Shown in pieces: positions 34,551 to 41,858 of a stretch of 48,252 nt of DNA (position 1 is the first letter of the stretch; every line of letters begins with the position of its first letter). Under the pieces are notes generated by a model. It saw only the letters and a list, made by a program, of their open reading frames with translations, was not told the origin of the DNA and made no database searches. Both the position numbers and the translations under genes were made by a program. The stretch comes from Nitrospirales bacterium (GTDB lineage: Bacteria > Nitrospirota > Nitrospiria > Nitrospirales > UBA8639). Location: the NCBI GenBank assembly GCA_012270585.1, contig JAAXIB010000062.1, positions 1 to 48,252 on the forward strand. Reading direction: 5' to 3'.

Positions 34551-34662
34551 GGTTGGCAATTTATCAATGACTTAGGCGATTGGATCTTTTTTGTAGGACT
34601 GGCCTACTGTTAAAAACGTTTGAATATTTTCAATGATGGCCACATCACGCAGGAGCTTTTCC

Positions 34663-35493
34663 CTATTCTTTTAAGCTTGCCCAAGGGAAACGCATAATAC
34701 GGCGACGCGCTTCCTGATGTTGCTTCCTTAAGGTGTTCCAAACTTCGAAGCCATCAACGAGCCGAATTTTCATAATGGAATGTTGGATGAAAGCACACGA
34801 TCCATCACGGCGAGTTTGAAGGCGTAGTCCTGTCACTGATTTTTGAAAACGGTCAATTCTTAGGGTGTACCGAACGCACTCTTTGTCGTTCGGTTTTGTG
34901 GTAATTTCAAATTCGTCCCACCTTTCAACTTCATAATAATTTACCTCCTGAGTTAACCTCTTATCATCAACTCCGTATCCGATAAAGGCGTTGGCTTCGA
35001 TGCAGAGGGACAGTTCTCGATAGCACTGGAGGGTGGTTGTTTGTATCGGAATTCCCTGCTTAATACCTTCAATTTCCCATGTTCCTCGGACTCTAACATA
35101 ACTATCCCAAAGATCTCCAAAAAAGAAAAAATGTGGCAACGGATTGGGCTCGGCATCTAATGTTTTTAGATCATCGGCAATCTGATCAGTCAACTCCATT
35201 TCGAGATCACCGGTTACCTTGAGTTGGTTGTACTGTTGATATTCACGTATAGCCTTTCGGGTTTTTTCCGTTAAATCGAATGAAAAAGGGCCGGGATCAT
35301 ATCCAAAGCGAGCTAGAGCCATTTGCACAACAAAACTGAGCATCTTGTAGTTTTGGGAATCTGCCTTCAATTCCTGGAAGTTACGGTTGAGTTCTTTGGC
35401 CTCCAAGCGTGTGTCATCTCCTGGAAGGGAGGTCGAGGGGGTTGCACTTTGATCGAACGGAACACTATTTGCTGGTTGATCTTCGCTTGGCAA
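34663..35493 (-). CDS. Hypothetical protein with peptidoglycan-binding-like segment; 5' end damaged
   Basis: The frame codes 276 residues from TTG 35493. Residues ~55-110 (FVVQMALARFGYDPGPFSFD, LTEKTRKAIREYQQY, NQLKVTGDLEMEL) resemble a PG_binding_1 domain, usually an exported wall-binding module. The rest, about 150 residues of mixed strands (CYRELSLCIEANAFIGYG; VRYTLRIDRFQKSVTGLRL), is not recognised. No signal peptide is in this frame, and the TTG is directly preceded by an in-frame stop. A +1-shifted frame from TTG 35626 carries a good signal-peptide-like stretch (QFKISLAMLFLLEGVVVSG), so a frameshift near 35490 is likely. It is AT-rich like the rest of the island. Confidence 0.6.
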   Translation of the reverse strand: MPSEDQPANSVPFDQSATPSTSLPGDDTRLEAKELNRNFQELKADSQNYKMLSFVVQMALARFGYDPGPFSFDLTEKTRKAIREYQQYNQLKVTGDLEMELTDQIADDLKTLDAEPNPLPHFFFFGDLWDSYVRVRGTWEIEGIKQGIPIQTTTLQCYRELSLCIEANAFIGYGVDDKRLTQEVNYYEVERWDEFEITTKPNDKECVRYTLRIDRFQKSVTGLRLQTRRDGSCAFIQHSIMKIRLVDGFEVWNTLRKQHQEARRRIMRFPWASLKE

Positions 35494-35497
35494 CTAA

Positions 35498-35638
35498 CTG
35501 GGGGAACACTTTTGAAGATTCGGGAAAAGCATATTGCGGCAAAACACCGCTCACAACAACCCCCTCTAATAAAAACAACATGGCAAGCGAAATCTTGAAT
35601 TGGAAAATATAACGTGCGTGTTTCAAGTGTTCCCCCAG
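35498..35638. repeat. 14-bp inverted repeat pair around the damaged 5' end
   Basis: CTGGGGGAACACTT (35498-35511) is inverted perfectly at 35625-35638, with 113 bp between. No flanking duplication is visible, so insertion-element origin is not shown; the right arm would contain the ribosome-binding site of the signal-peptide frame. Confidence 0.5.
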
Positions 35639-35914
35639 CGAATTTGAAATGGGCAGATCGTCCTTTATCGAGAAAAACTCGGTCCCGGGCAGCCCGTTTT
35701 ATACAAGTCCCTGAAGAGCCCGGTCAACTCGGCCGTCCGCGTGAGAAAACAACCGGGCTTCAAGAGCCGCCTTTCATGCGGCCTGAGTTTCACCCCCACC
35801 CTCGCGCCTTAATCCTCTCCCGTCAAGGGAGAGGAAACGAAGAGATAGAAGAGGAGACTGGGATCTGCCTTATGTGCAAGCAGAAAGAGAACGCCATAAA
35901 TTTTCGGCATGATT
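35639..35914. other. Gene-free stretch before miaB
   Basis: No gene seen. It holds a REP-like block near 35791-35833 (CACCCCCACCCTCGCGCC then a CTCTCCC/GGGAGAG hairpin), related to the block near 7583. The right edge is the end of miaB, where core base composition resumes. Confidence 0.45.
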
Positions 35915-37243
35915 TCAGACCACGGACGCGAGTGTGGGAACAGGTGAACCGAAGAGCGTGGAGGCCGAGGCGTCCTCTACCTTGATCGTGACCGGATCTC
36001 CGAGAGCGAGAGGGATTGCGCCTTTGTCCCAGACCACGGTGACGTTGCTTTCCGTGTGGCCCATCCATTGATGAGAAGATTTTTTCGCGTTGCCTTCCAC
36101 CAGCACGTCCACCTTCGTTCCGATCAACTGCCGGTTTTTCCCGGCGGAAATCGTTCGCTGGAGTTCGACCAGCCGCGTGACCCGCTCCGACTTGACGGCG
36201 TCGGGAACGTCATCGGGAAATTTCCGATAGGCAATGGTGTTCTTTCGTTCCGAATATTTGAATATATAGGCCGATTGAAATTCGATCTCCCGCACCAAAT
36301 CATAGGTTTCAAGGAATTCCTGGTGTGTCTCGGTGCAAAAACCCGCAATGATGTCCGTGCTGAGAGCAATGTCTGCCTGCTTTCGGATTTCGGCTACCAA
36401 TGCCCGATAGTCGGCCCGCGTATACGACCGTCCCATCAGGTCCAGGATGCGATCGTTTCCCGCTTGAAGGGGAAGATGAACGTGCCGGCACACGTTCGGA
36501 TGATGCGCCACCACTTCAATGAGGGCAGGCGGAAAGTCCTTGGGATGTGGAGACGTGAAGCGGACACGTTCGATTCCGGGCACGTCGGCCACGTCCGACA
36601 GGAGCCTGGCAAACGTGACGTCGTCACTCTGATACGAATTGACGTTCTGCCCCAACAGCGTGACCTGTTTGTACCCTTGAGCCGCAAGGGCGCGTGCTTC
36701 TTCGAGAATCCCTTGCGCCGGGCGTGACCGTTCCCGTCCGCGGGTGTAGGGCACCACGCAGAAACTGCAAAAATTATCACAGCCCCGCATGATCGCAATC
36801 CAGGCGTTGACTCCGGGCGCGCGCTCCGGAAGAATCGATTCGTAGGTTTCGTATTCCGACAAATCCACGGCCATCGACGGCTCACGGCGTTCCAGGGCCT
36901 TCGCCAGCAAACCCGGCAATTGTCGATAGGAATCAGGCCCCGCGAGCACGTCGATGGCGGGTTGCGACTCCATCAATTCTTTTTTGAGATTCTGAGCCAT
37001 ACACCCCAGGACGCCGATCACCAGGTCCCGTGATTGCTTCATCGCTTTCCATTCGGCCAAATGGCCGTAGACCCGATTATGGGCGTTTTCCCGAATCGCG
37101 CAGGTATTCATCAGCACCACGTCGGCCTGCTCGGGGAACGGCGTCAACACAAACCCACGGTCTTTTAACAGCGACCGCACCAATTCGGTATCATACTCAT
37201 TCATCTGACAGCCGAACGTTTGAATGTAGACGCGATGGGACAC
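35915..37243 (-). CDS. miaB: tRNA-2-methylthio-N6-dimethylallyladenosine synthase
   Basis: Radical-SAM methylthiotransferase modifying A37 of tRNAs reading UNN codons. The N-terminal UPF0004 domain has three cluster cysteines (TFGCQMNEYD, MNTCAIRENA, VLGCMAQN); the radical-SAM motif is RGCDNFCSFCVVPYTRGRER; a C-terminal TRAM domain follows (KVDVLVEGNAKKSSHQWMGH). The frame is open upstream, but GTG 37243, with GAGAGG 7 bases before, places homology (SHRVYIQTFGCQ) at the start, 442 residues. mtaB is upstream on the same strand, 40 bases away. Confidence 0.93.
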   Translation of the reverse strand: MSHRVYIQTFGCQMNEYDTELVRSLLKDRGFVLTPFPEQADVVLMNTCAIRENAHNRVYGHLAEWKAMKQSRDLVIGVLGCMAQNLKKELMESQPAIDVLAGPDSYRQLPGLLAKALERREPSMAVDLSEYETYESILPERAPGVNAWIAIMRGCDNFCSFCVVPYTRGRERSRPAQGILEEARALAAQGYKQVTLLGQNVNSYQSDDVTFARLLSDVADVPGIERVRFTSPHPKDFPPALIEVVAHHPNVCRHVHLPLQAGNDRILDLMGRSYTRADYRALVAEIRKQADIALSTDIIAGFCTETHQEFLETYDLVREIEFQSAYIFKYSERKNTIAYRKFPDDVPDAVKSERVTRLVELQRTISAGKNRQLIGTKVDVLVEGNAKKSSHQWMGHTESNVTVVWDKGAIPLALGDPVTIKVEDASASTLFGSPVPTLASVV

Positions 37244-37283
37244 CTGAGAACCTCTCAATCCGCTACTTCCCCGCGGGCCTTCG

Positions 37284-38666
37284 CTACGCGGGCGGTAGCC
37301 CCACGGATTCCTTTTCAAAAGACTGAAATACGGGAATCGGGAATTTCCTGGACCGGGGCGGATCCTCATCCAGCAATTTCCCCAAGGCCGAATGTTCCAT
37401 GACCCCGGTCAGCCTGACCCGCCGGAGTTGATTGGCCAACGAGCCGGAACAGGCGACGCTCACCCGGATAAAATTATCCGTCAGGCCGATCCATAATCCA
37501 TCTTTGCCGATTGATTCAAACAGCACCGGACAATCCCGGTCCAGAAACTGTTGATAGAACTGCGCCCGCTTGATTCGGGATAGCTCCGACAGCCGTTGGT
37601 TCCGAATTTTAATGACCGCCGGCGGCACGGGATTGCCCAACCGGATGGCCGGCGTCCCCGGTCGCGCGGAATAGCTGAAGACATGGGCATAGGCCAACGG
37701 CAGATCCCGAACCAGTTCACAGGTCGCGGAAAACCGGCGATCCGTTTCCCCGGGAAAGCCTACGAGCACGTCGGTTCCCACGCACACGTCCGGAATCATT
37801 TGCACGACGTGTTCCACCCATGCCCGGTACTCTTTCACGGAGTAGCGACGATTCATCGCCGACAGAATATCGTCGTGCCCGCTCTGCAAAGGCACGTGCA
37901 GGAACCGGCACAGCTTCCGGGAGGTGCTCATATACTCGAGCAGCGCGGGCGGGATGGTCGTCGGCTCGATGGAAGAAATGCGGATGCGGGCCAACCCGGG
38001 GATACGTTCCAACCGTTGGATCAGATCGAGAAGCCCCCCCGAACCATTCGTGAACCGCCCGATATTCACCCCGGTCAACACCAGTTCCCGATGGCCTCGT
38101 TCCACCAGTTGTTCCGCTTCTCGCACCGCGTCGTCCGGCAACCGGCTTCGCTCACGTCCCCTGGCAAACGGGATCAGACAAAAGGAACACATGAAATTGC
38201 AGCCGTCCTGGATCTTCAAATTGGCTCGCGTCGTTGCATATTCCCCTACTCCATCCTGAACAAAATCCTCCCTGCCCATTGATCCTGAATGCCGGACGAA
38301 CGTCGATGAGAGTTTTTGGACGTGAGGCATCTCTTCCAGATAGTCCGGCAGCAACATTTTGTATTGGTTTCCCAACACGAGATCCACTCCCGGAAGGTGC
38401 TGCAAGGTGTTAAGCCCGGTTTGCGCATAACATCCCGTCACCGCGACGAACGCCTGCGGAGAATGGCGCAACGTCCGGCGAATGACCCTCCGGCAATCGG
38501 CCTCGGCGTTCTCCGTCACGCTACAGGTATTCAGGACGAGCAGGTCGGTCGGCTCTCCATAGGCCACCTTTTGGTAACCCATTCTCGTGAACCGGTCGGT
38601 CAGGACGGCGGTCTCCGATTGATTGAGACGACATCCGGCTGTGTAAAAGGCGACTTTTTTCTTCAT
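37284..38666 (-). CDS. mtaB: tRNA t6A37 methylthiotransferase MtaB
   Basis: Radical-SAM enzyme adding a methylthio group to t6A37 of tRNAs that read ANN codons. The N-terminal cysteines are in YTAGCRLNQSE, LNTCSVTENAEAD and VTGCYAQTG; the SAM motif is IQDGCNFMCSFCLIPFARGR. A TRAM-like C-terminus follows after ~375. Start ATG 38666 (MKKKVAFYTAGC) is chosen by homology; an in-frame ATG at 38696 would add 10 residues. It is transcribed with miaB. Presence of both paralogues is normal. Confidence 0.92.
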   Translation of the reverse strand: MKKKVAFYTAGCRLNQSETAVLTDRFTRMGYQKVAYGEPTDLLVLNTCSVTENAEADCRRVIRRTLRHSPQAFVAVTGCYAQTGLNTLQHLPGVDLVLGNQYKMLLPDYLEEMPHVQKLSSTFVRHSGSMGREDFVQDGVGEYATTRANLKIQDGCNFMCSFCLIPFARGRERSRLPDDAVREAEQLVERGHRELVLTGVNIGRFTNGSGGLLDLIQRLERIPGLARIRISSIEPTTIPPALLEYMSTSRKLCRFLHVPLQSGHDDILSAMNRRYSVKEYRAWVEHVVQMIPDVCVGTDVLVGFPGETDRRFSATCELVRDLPLAYAHVFSYSARPGTPAIRLGNPVPPAVIKIRNQRLSELSRIKRAQFYQQFLDRDCPVLFESIGKDGLWIGLTDNFIRVSVACSGSLANQLRRVRLTGVMEHSALGKLLDEDPPRSRKFPIPVFQSFEKESVGLPPA

Positions 38667-38927
38667 GAGTCCCGGACCCCGGCTAAGAAATTTCATTATA
38701 GAGAACCCGCCCTCCCGCCCACAACCGTTGACCGTTTCTGCGTCGCTACCCCGTCAGAGTGCCATTCCTTCGGGACGGCACGGGGGCCGTCCCCTACTGG
38801 CAGAAACAGGCTTCCTGCGTTTCGAGAAACGCAAAAGATTTCCAGACGTTGACCTGCGTGCCACAAAAAGGACACATTCCACGTCAATCACAAAAACAAA
38901 TTGCCGAAGGGACCAGCGAGGAGTACA
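38667..38927. other. Intergenic region with hairpins
   Basis: No convincing gene. It includes a strong GGGACGGC / GCCGTCCC hairpin near 38772-38793 and a shorter GCGTTTC/GAAACGC one near 38817-38832. A 27-codon minus frame (MCPFCGTQVNVWK...) is noted among the rejected items. Confidence 0.4.
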
Positions 38928-39392
38928 ATGAACATGAGTGGCCACATGAACGGTTGCTCGATGTGTCTTCTGAGGTGCCGCATGACCCATCCTTTTCCGA
39001 TTGCACTGATTTTCCTTTCATTGTTGCCGGGTCTTTTCCTTTCCGGCCTGAGCGGAGCGCAGGCCACCCTGCCCATCGAGCCAGATGAAGAAACCCGGCT
39101 GGAGGAAATTTATGACCACGAGACGAGCATGGTCATGTTTTTGTATTCATTGAAAGGGACGGAAGAAGTCGATTACGTGGTCGGCAGAAAAGTATGGGAG
39201 CACCAGAGAAGCGTGTACGGGAATCCCGTGTACTATCTTGAGCCCTATCCCCTGTTTTACTGGTGGAACCACACGATGTGGAATGACCCCGAACAGGATG
39301 GAGTCAACGGCAACGAACTCGTCTATAAAGAAGACGTTGATTTTGATGCCACCCGCTATAAACCCTGCCTGTTTAACGGGCAACCCTGCTGA
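38928..39392 (+). CDS. Small secreted hypothetical protein
   Basis: From ATG 38928 (GAGGAG just upstream) the protein has 154 residues with a hydrophobic export segment at ~22-44 (PIALIFLSLLPGLFLSGLSG). The mature part is acidic and aromatic-rich (DEETRLEEIYDHETSMVMF; VYYLEPYPLFYWWNHTMWND) and ends with two cysteines (KPCLFNGQPC). I recognise no family. An internal ATG at 38982 (MTHPFPIALIF) would give a more typical signal peptide and is a possible real start. It precedes a potassium transporter gene after 98 bases, possibly unrelated. Confidence 0.65.
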   Translation: MNMSGHMNGCSMCLLRCRMTHPFPIALIFLSLLPGLFLSGLSGAQATLPIEPDEETRLEEIYDHETSMVMFLYSLKGTEEVDYVVGRKVWEHQRSVYGNPVYYLEPYPLFYWWNHTMWNDPEQDGVNGNELVYKEDVDFDATRYKPCLFNGQPC

Positions 39393-39490
39393 GCTCTTCC
39401 GTCCTCCGCTTGCCCTTCAGGGGATTGCGGCACGCTCTCGGATGCGAATAGGCACAAACCCATTTATCAGAATCACGCGATGCCGGCCCC

Positions 39491-40885
39491 ATGCCAGTTC
39501 TTGAACGGTCCCAAACGGCAAAATCCTCTCTTCTCAACCGCCTGATATCCATTCGATTGTTACCCGGTCAGGTCGTTGCGTTGGCCGCCGCGGCCCTGAT
39601 TTTCATCGGCGCGGCCTTCCTCATGCTCCCATTCGCAACCCCGGAAGGCGTGGAATTACGGTTTCTCGACGCCTTGTTTACCGCGACCTCGGCCGTTTGC
39701 GTGACCGGGTTGATCGTGTTGGATACCCCGCATGAATTCACCACCTTCGGACAAATCATCATCCTGCTGCTCATTCAAATCGGCGGACTGGGCTACGCCT
39801 TGCTGGCAACCATCATCCTGCTGGCCTTGGGGCATCGCATCGGATTACGCGACCGGATGATGCTGGCCGAAACATTGAGTACGTTTGATATGGCCGGATC
39901 GATTCGCTACGTCAAGATCGTGGCCATCGCTACCGTAACCTTGGAAGGATTGGGGTTTCTCTTTCTCGCCTTACGCTTTTCACGGGACATGTCGTGGGGG
40001 GAAGCCCTCTATTCAGGGCTCTTCCATTCCATCTCCGCCTTTAACAACGCGGGATTCTCCCTTTTCTCCGACAGCCTGATGTCCTATCGAACCGACCTGT
40101 CCATCAATCTGATCGTGACGATCCTGGTCATTCTGGGAAGCATCGGTTTTATTCTCTTTCAAGACGCGTGGGACAATCTCAAAGGCCACCGCTTTCGGCT
40201 CCAGACGCATACCAAACTCGTGGTCGTGGTCACCCTGATTATTCTTGTGTCCGGCACCCTGGGCATCACCATTCTCGAATGGAATAATCCGCAAACGTTT
40301 CAACCCTTAAGCATCGGAGAACGACTCGCCGCGGCGCATTTCCACGCGATGTCCCGTACCGCGGGCTTTACGACCATTGATATCAGTGCGATGAACGACG
40401 CCACCCTGTATTTTCTGCTGCTCTTGATGACCATCGGCGGATCACCCGGCAGCATGTCCGGAGGAATCAAAACCACGACGTTTGCCATCATATGGCTGAC
40501 GATCTGGGCGGTACTTCGACGCCGGCACGACGTTGAAATCTTTCACCGGAGAATACCGAGAGAATTGGTGATCCGCGCTTTTTGTCTTTGTATCCTGGCA
40601 TTCACGGCCATCACCCTGTTCACCCTGGTCCTCGCCTTTACGGAGGAGCGCCCGTTTTTGAGCATCATGTTCGAAGTCACGTCGGCTATGGGAATCGTCG
40701 GCATGTCTCTCGGAGACGGGGATGGACGAAGCTTCTCCGCCCTGTTCACCGACTTTGGCAAGCTGGTGATCATCGCCTCGATGCTGATTGGCCGTTTCGG
40801 GCCGCTCCTCATCGGCCTGTTTGCCATTTACACCACGACCACGCCCCGGTATCGCTTTCCGGAATCCCGAGTCATGATCGGATAA
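39491..40885 (+). CDS. TrkH/KtrB-type potassium uptake protein
   Basis: A 464-residue polytopic membrane protein of the potassium transporter superfamily. The four selectivity loops are seen: ATSAVCVTGL, SISAFNNAGFSLF, AMSRTAGFTT and TSAMGIVGMSLGD. Each supplies a filter glycine, the mark of KtrB/TrkH rather than a simple channel. IGGSPGSMSGGIKTTTFAI between loops 3 and 4 is a strong family motif. KtrB/TrkH needs a cytosolic nucleotide-binding KtrA/TrkA, absent from this window. The start MPVLERSQ could be a few residues off. Confidence 0.9.
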   Translation: MPVLERSQTAKSSLLNRLISIRLLPGQVVALAAAALIFIGAAFLMLPFATPEGVELRFLDALFTATSAVCVTGLIVLDTPHEFTTFGQIIILLLIQIGGLGYALLATIILLALGHRIGLRDRMMLAETLSTFDMAGSIRYVKIVAIATVTLEGLGFLFLALRFSRDMSWGEALYSGLFHSISAFNNAGFSLFSDSLMSYRTDLSINLIVTILVILGSIGFILFQDAWDNLKGHRFRLQTHTKLVVVVTLIILVSGTLGITILEWNNPQTFQPLSIGERLAAAHFHAMSRTAGFTTIDISAMNDATLYFLLLLMTIGGSPGSMSGGIKTTTFAIIWLTIWAVLRRRHDVEIFHRRIPRELVIRAFCLCILAFTAITLFTLVLAFTEERPFLSIMFEVTSAMGIVGMSLGDGDGRSFSALFTDFGKLVIIASMLIGRFGPLLIGLFAIYTTTTPRYRFPESRVMIG

Positions 40886-40905
40886 GAGAGACCGTGGGGT
40901 ACCCC

Positions 40906-41196
40906 TTACTTCAGCCGCCGCTGCAGGATCAACACAAACGCCACCAGCGTGGGCAGCGGGGCAATCAGAAGAGGGAGCAACCAGACCCACGCGTTTTTCC
41001 CACGGACGCGTGCCTGGTCAAACATCCAGACAAACACCCACACCACCAGCAAGAAATAGTTGACTCCCAACCAGTGCGTGGTGCGCGTGGCGAGTTCACT
41101 GGTGCTCTCACCCGTCGCGGTACTCCAAAATACAATTTGCAAGACGCCGAACGTCACCAATAAGGTGATGACAAGCCATTTACTCCACACGTACAT
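40906..41196 (-). CDS. Small membrane protein
   Basis: A 96-residue protein with three hydrophobic segments (LVITLLVTFGVLQIVFW, WLGVNYFLLVVWVFVWMF, WVWLLPLLIAPLPTLVAFVL) and a basic C-terminus (LQRRLK). No family recognised. AGGAGGCG lies 7 bases before the ATG, a strong ribosome-binding site. It converges on the potassium transporter gene. Confidence 0.7.
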   Translation of the reverse strand: MYVWSKWLVITLLVTFGVLQIVFWSTATGESTSELATRTTHWLGVNYFLLVVWVFVWMFDQARVRGKNAWVWLLPLLIAPLPTLVAFVLILQRRLK

Positions 41197-41492
41197 GATT
41201 CACGCCTCCTTTGTGAGAGAGATCATGTTGCGAATGTGAGCCTCTCCTTTTTGGGGAACCAACAGAATAGTATGAATCTCGGTAAAAATCGAGATTCATA
41301 CGCAACAAGAGCTCACGTGTTCCCTTTTCCCACCTCCCCCGGCATGGATTCCGGAACCATCCTGTTGATGAGTGGAAAGATCCTCCTTTCATCCTGGGGA
41401 TAACACACAAACCATCGTTATAACGTTTTGAATTACAATGGTTTTGTTTGTTCCCAGGCTATCCACGTGTATCCCCAGTTATGAGATAAAAA
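41197..41492. other. Gene-free region with a 12-bp perfect hairpin
   Basis: About 300 bases upstream of the nrdJ promoter without a gene. GTATGAATCTCG (41270-41281) and CGAGATTCATAC (41290-41301) form a perfect 12-bp stem with an 8-nt loop, not followed by a T-run in either direction. It could be an operator dyad or an RNA hairpin; purpose unknown. Confidence 0.45.
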
Positions 41493-41508
41493 ACACAATA
41501 TTTAGTAT
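41493..41508 (+). promoter_or_regulatory. NrdR box 1
   Basis: ACACAATATTTAGTAT fits the NrdR consensus (acaCwAtATaTwGtgt) at most positions, and ends directly before the -35 box. Its start is 32 bp from the start of the second box, the usual helical spacing for this repressor. Confidence 0.65.
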
Positions 41509-41534
41509 TGACAATTCCTCTTCGACTCTATAAA
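41509..41534 (+). promoter_or_regulatory. Promoter of nrdJ
   Basis: TTGACA at 41509-41514 and TATAAA at 41529-41534 with a short 14-bp spacer, slightly below ideal. The -10 box lies within NrdR box 2. The likely start near 41541 leaves a leader of about 320 nt. Confidence 0.55.
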
Positions 41535-41540
41535 TTGTGT
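41525..41540 (+). promoter_or_regulatory. NrdR box 2
   Basis: ACTCTATAAATTGTGT covers the -10 box. Together with box 1 it would let an NrdR dimer pair block RNA polymerase when dATP is plentiful. nrdR itself is outside this window. Confidence 0.6.
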
Positions 41541-41858
41541 CATCTTAAGAATCACTCTCCAGAGTCAAAATCCTTGGGTTTTCCTCTCTAGGCGCAGAAA
41601 TGGATCAGTCACGTGTCAGATTACGGTTTGACCACGAGAGGCTGATCGTACACTCAAATCGCCTGAGGCAAATCCGGATCTCGTGCGTTGTCCTGGCAGT
41701 GACTGCAGGTGTCACTCCCGCCCAGGGCGGCAGACAGCCAAGGAAACCAAGTCGGCTGCCGAAGGCAGCTATGAGGGAAGAGGCGTGCCGCCCGATCCCG
41801 GGAACCACATGAACCCGGCCTCCGGGCTTCATACCGGTCGGGCTTAGGGAGAATTGTT
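41541..41858 (+). promoter_or_regulatory. Long structured leader of nrdJ
   Basis: About 318 nt between the promoter and nrdJ. Visible pairings are CACGAGA (41633-41639) with TCTCGTG (41679-41685), AGTGAC (41699) with GTCACT (41711), and a CTGCCG at 41756 that can pair either back to CGGCAG (41728-41733) or forward with GGCAGC (41764-41769); these last two exclude each other. A GC-rich hairpin (CCCGGCCTCCGGG) lies at about 41814-41826. It has no recognisable B12-box, so a classical cobalamin riboswitch is not supported, but an RNA element is likely. Confidence 0.45.

Noticed and set aside
38794-38877. 27-codon minus frame MCPFCGTQVNVWK... with a CxxC-like start
   Set aside because: It has no ribosome-binding site and lies in a hairpin-rich repeat-like region; too short to support as a gene.
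41600-41858. Classical cobalamin riboswitch before nrdJ
   Set aside because: The expected B12-box (AGCCAGGAGACCTGCC-like) and the loop sequences are not found; only general RNA structure is seen.
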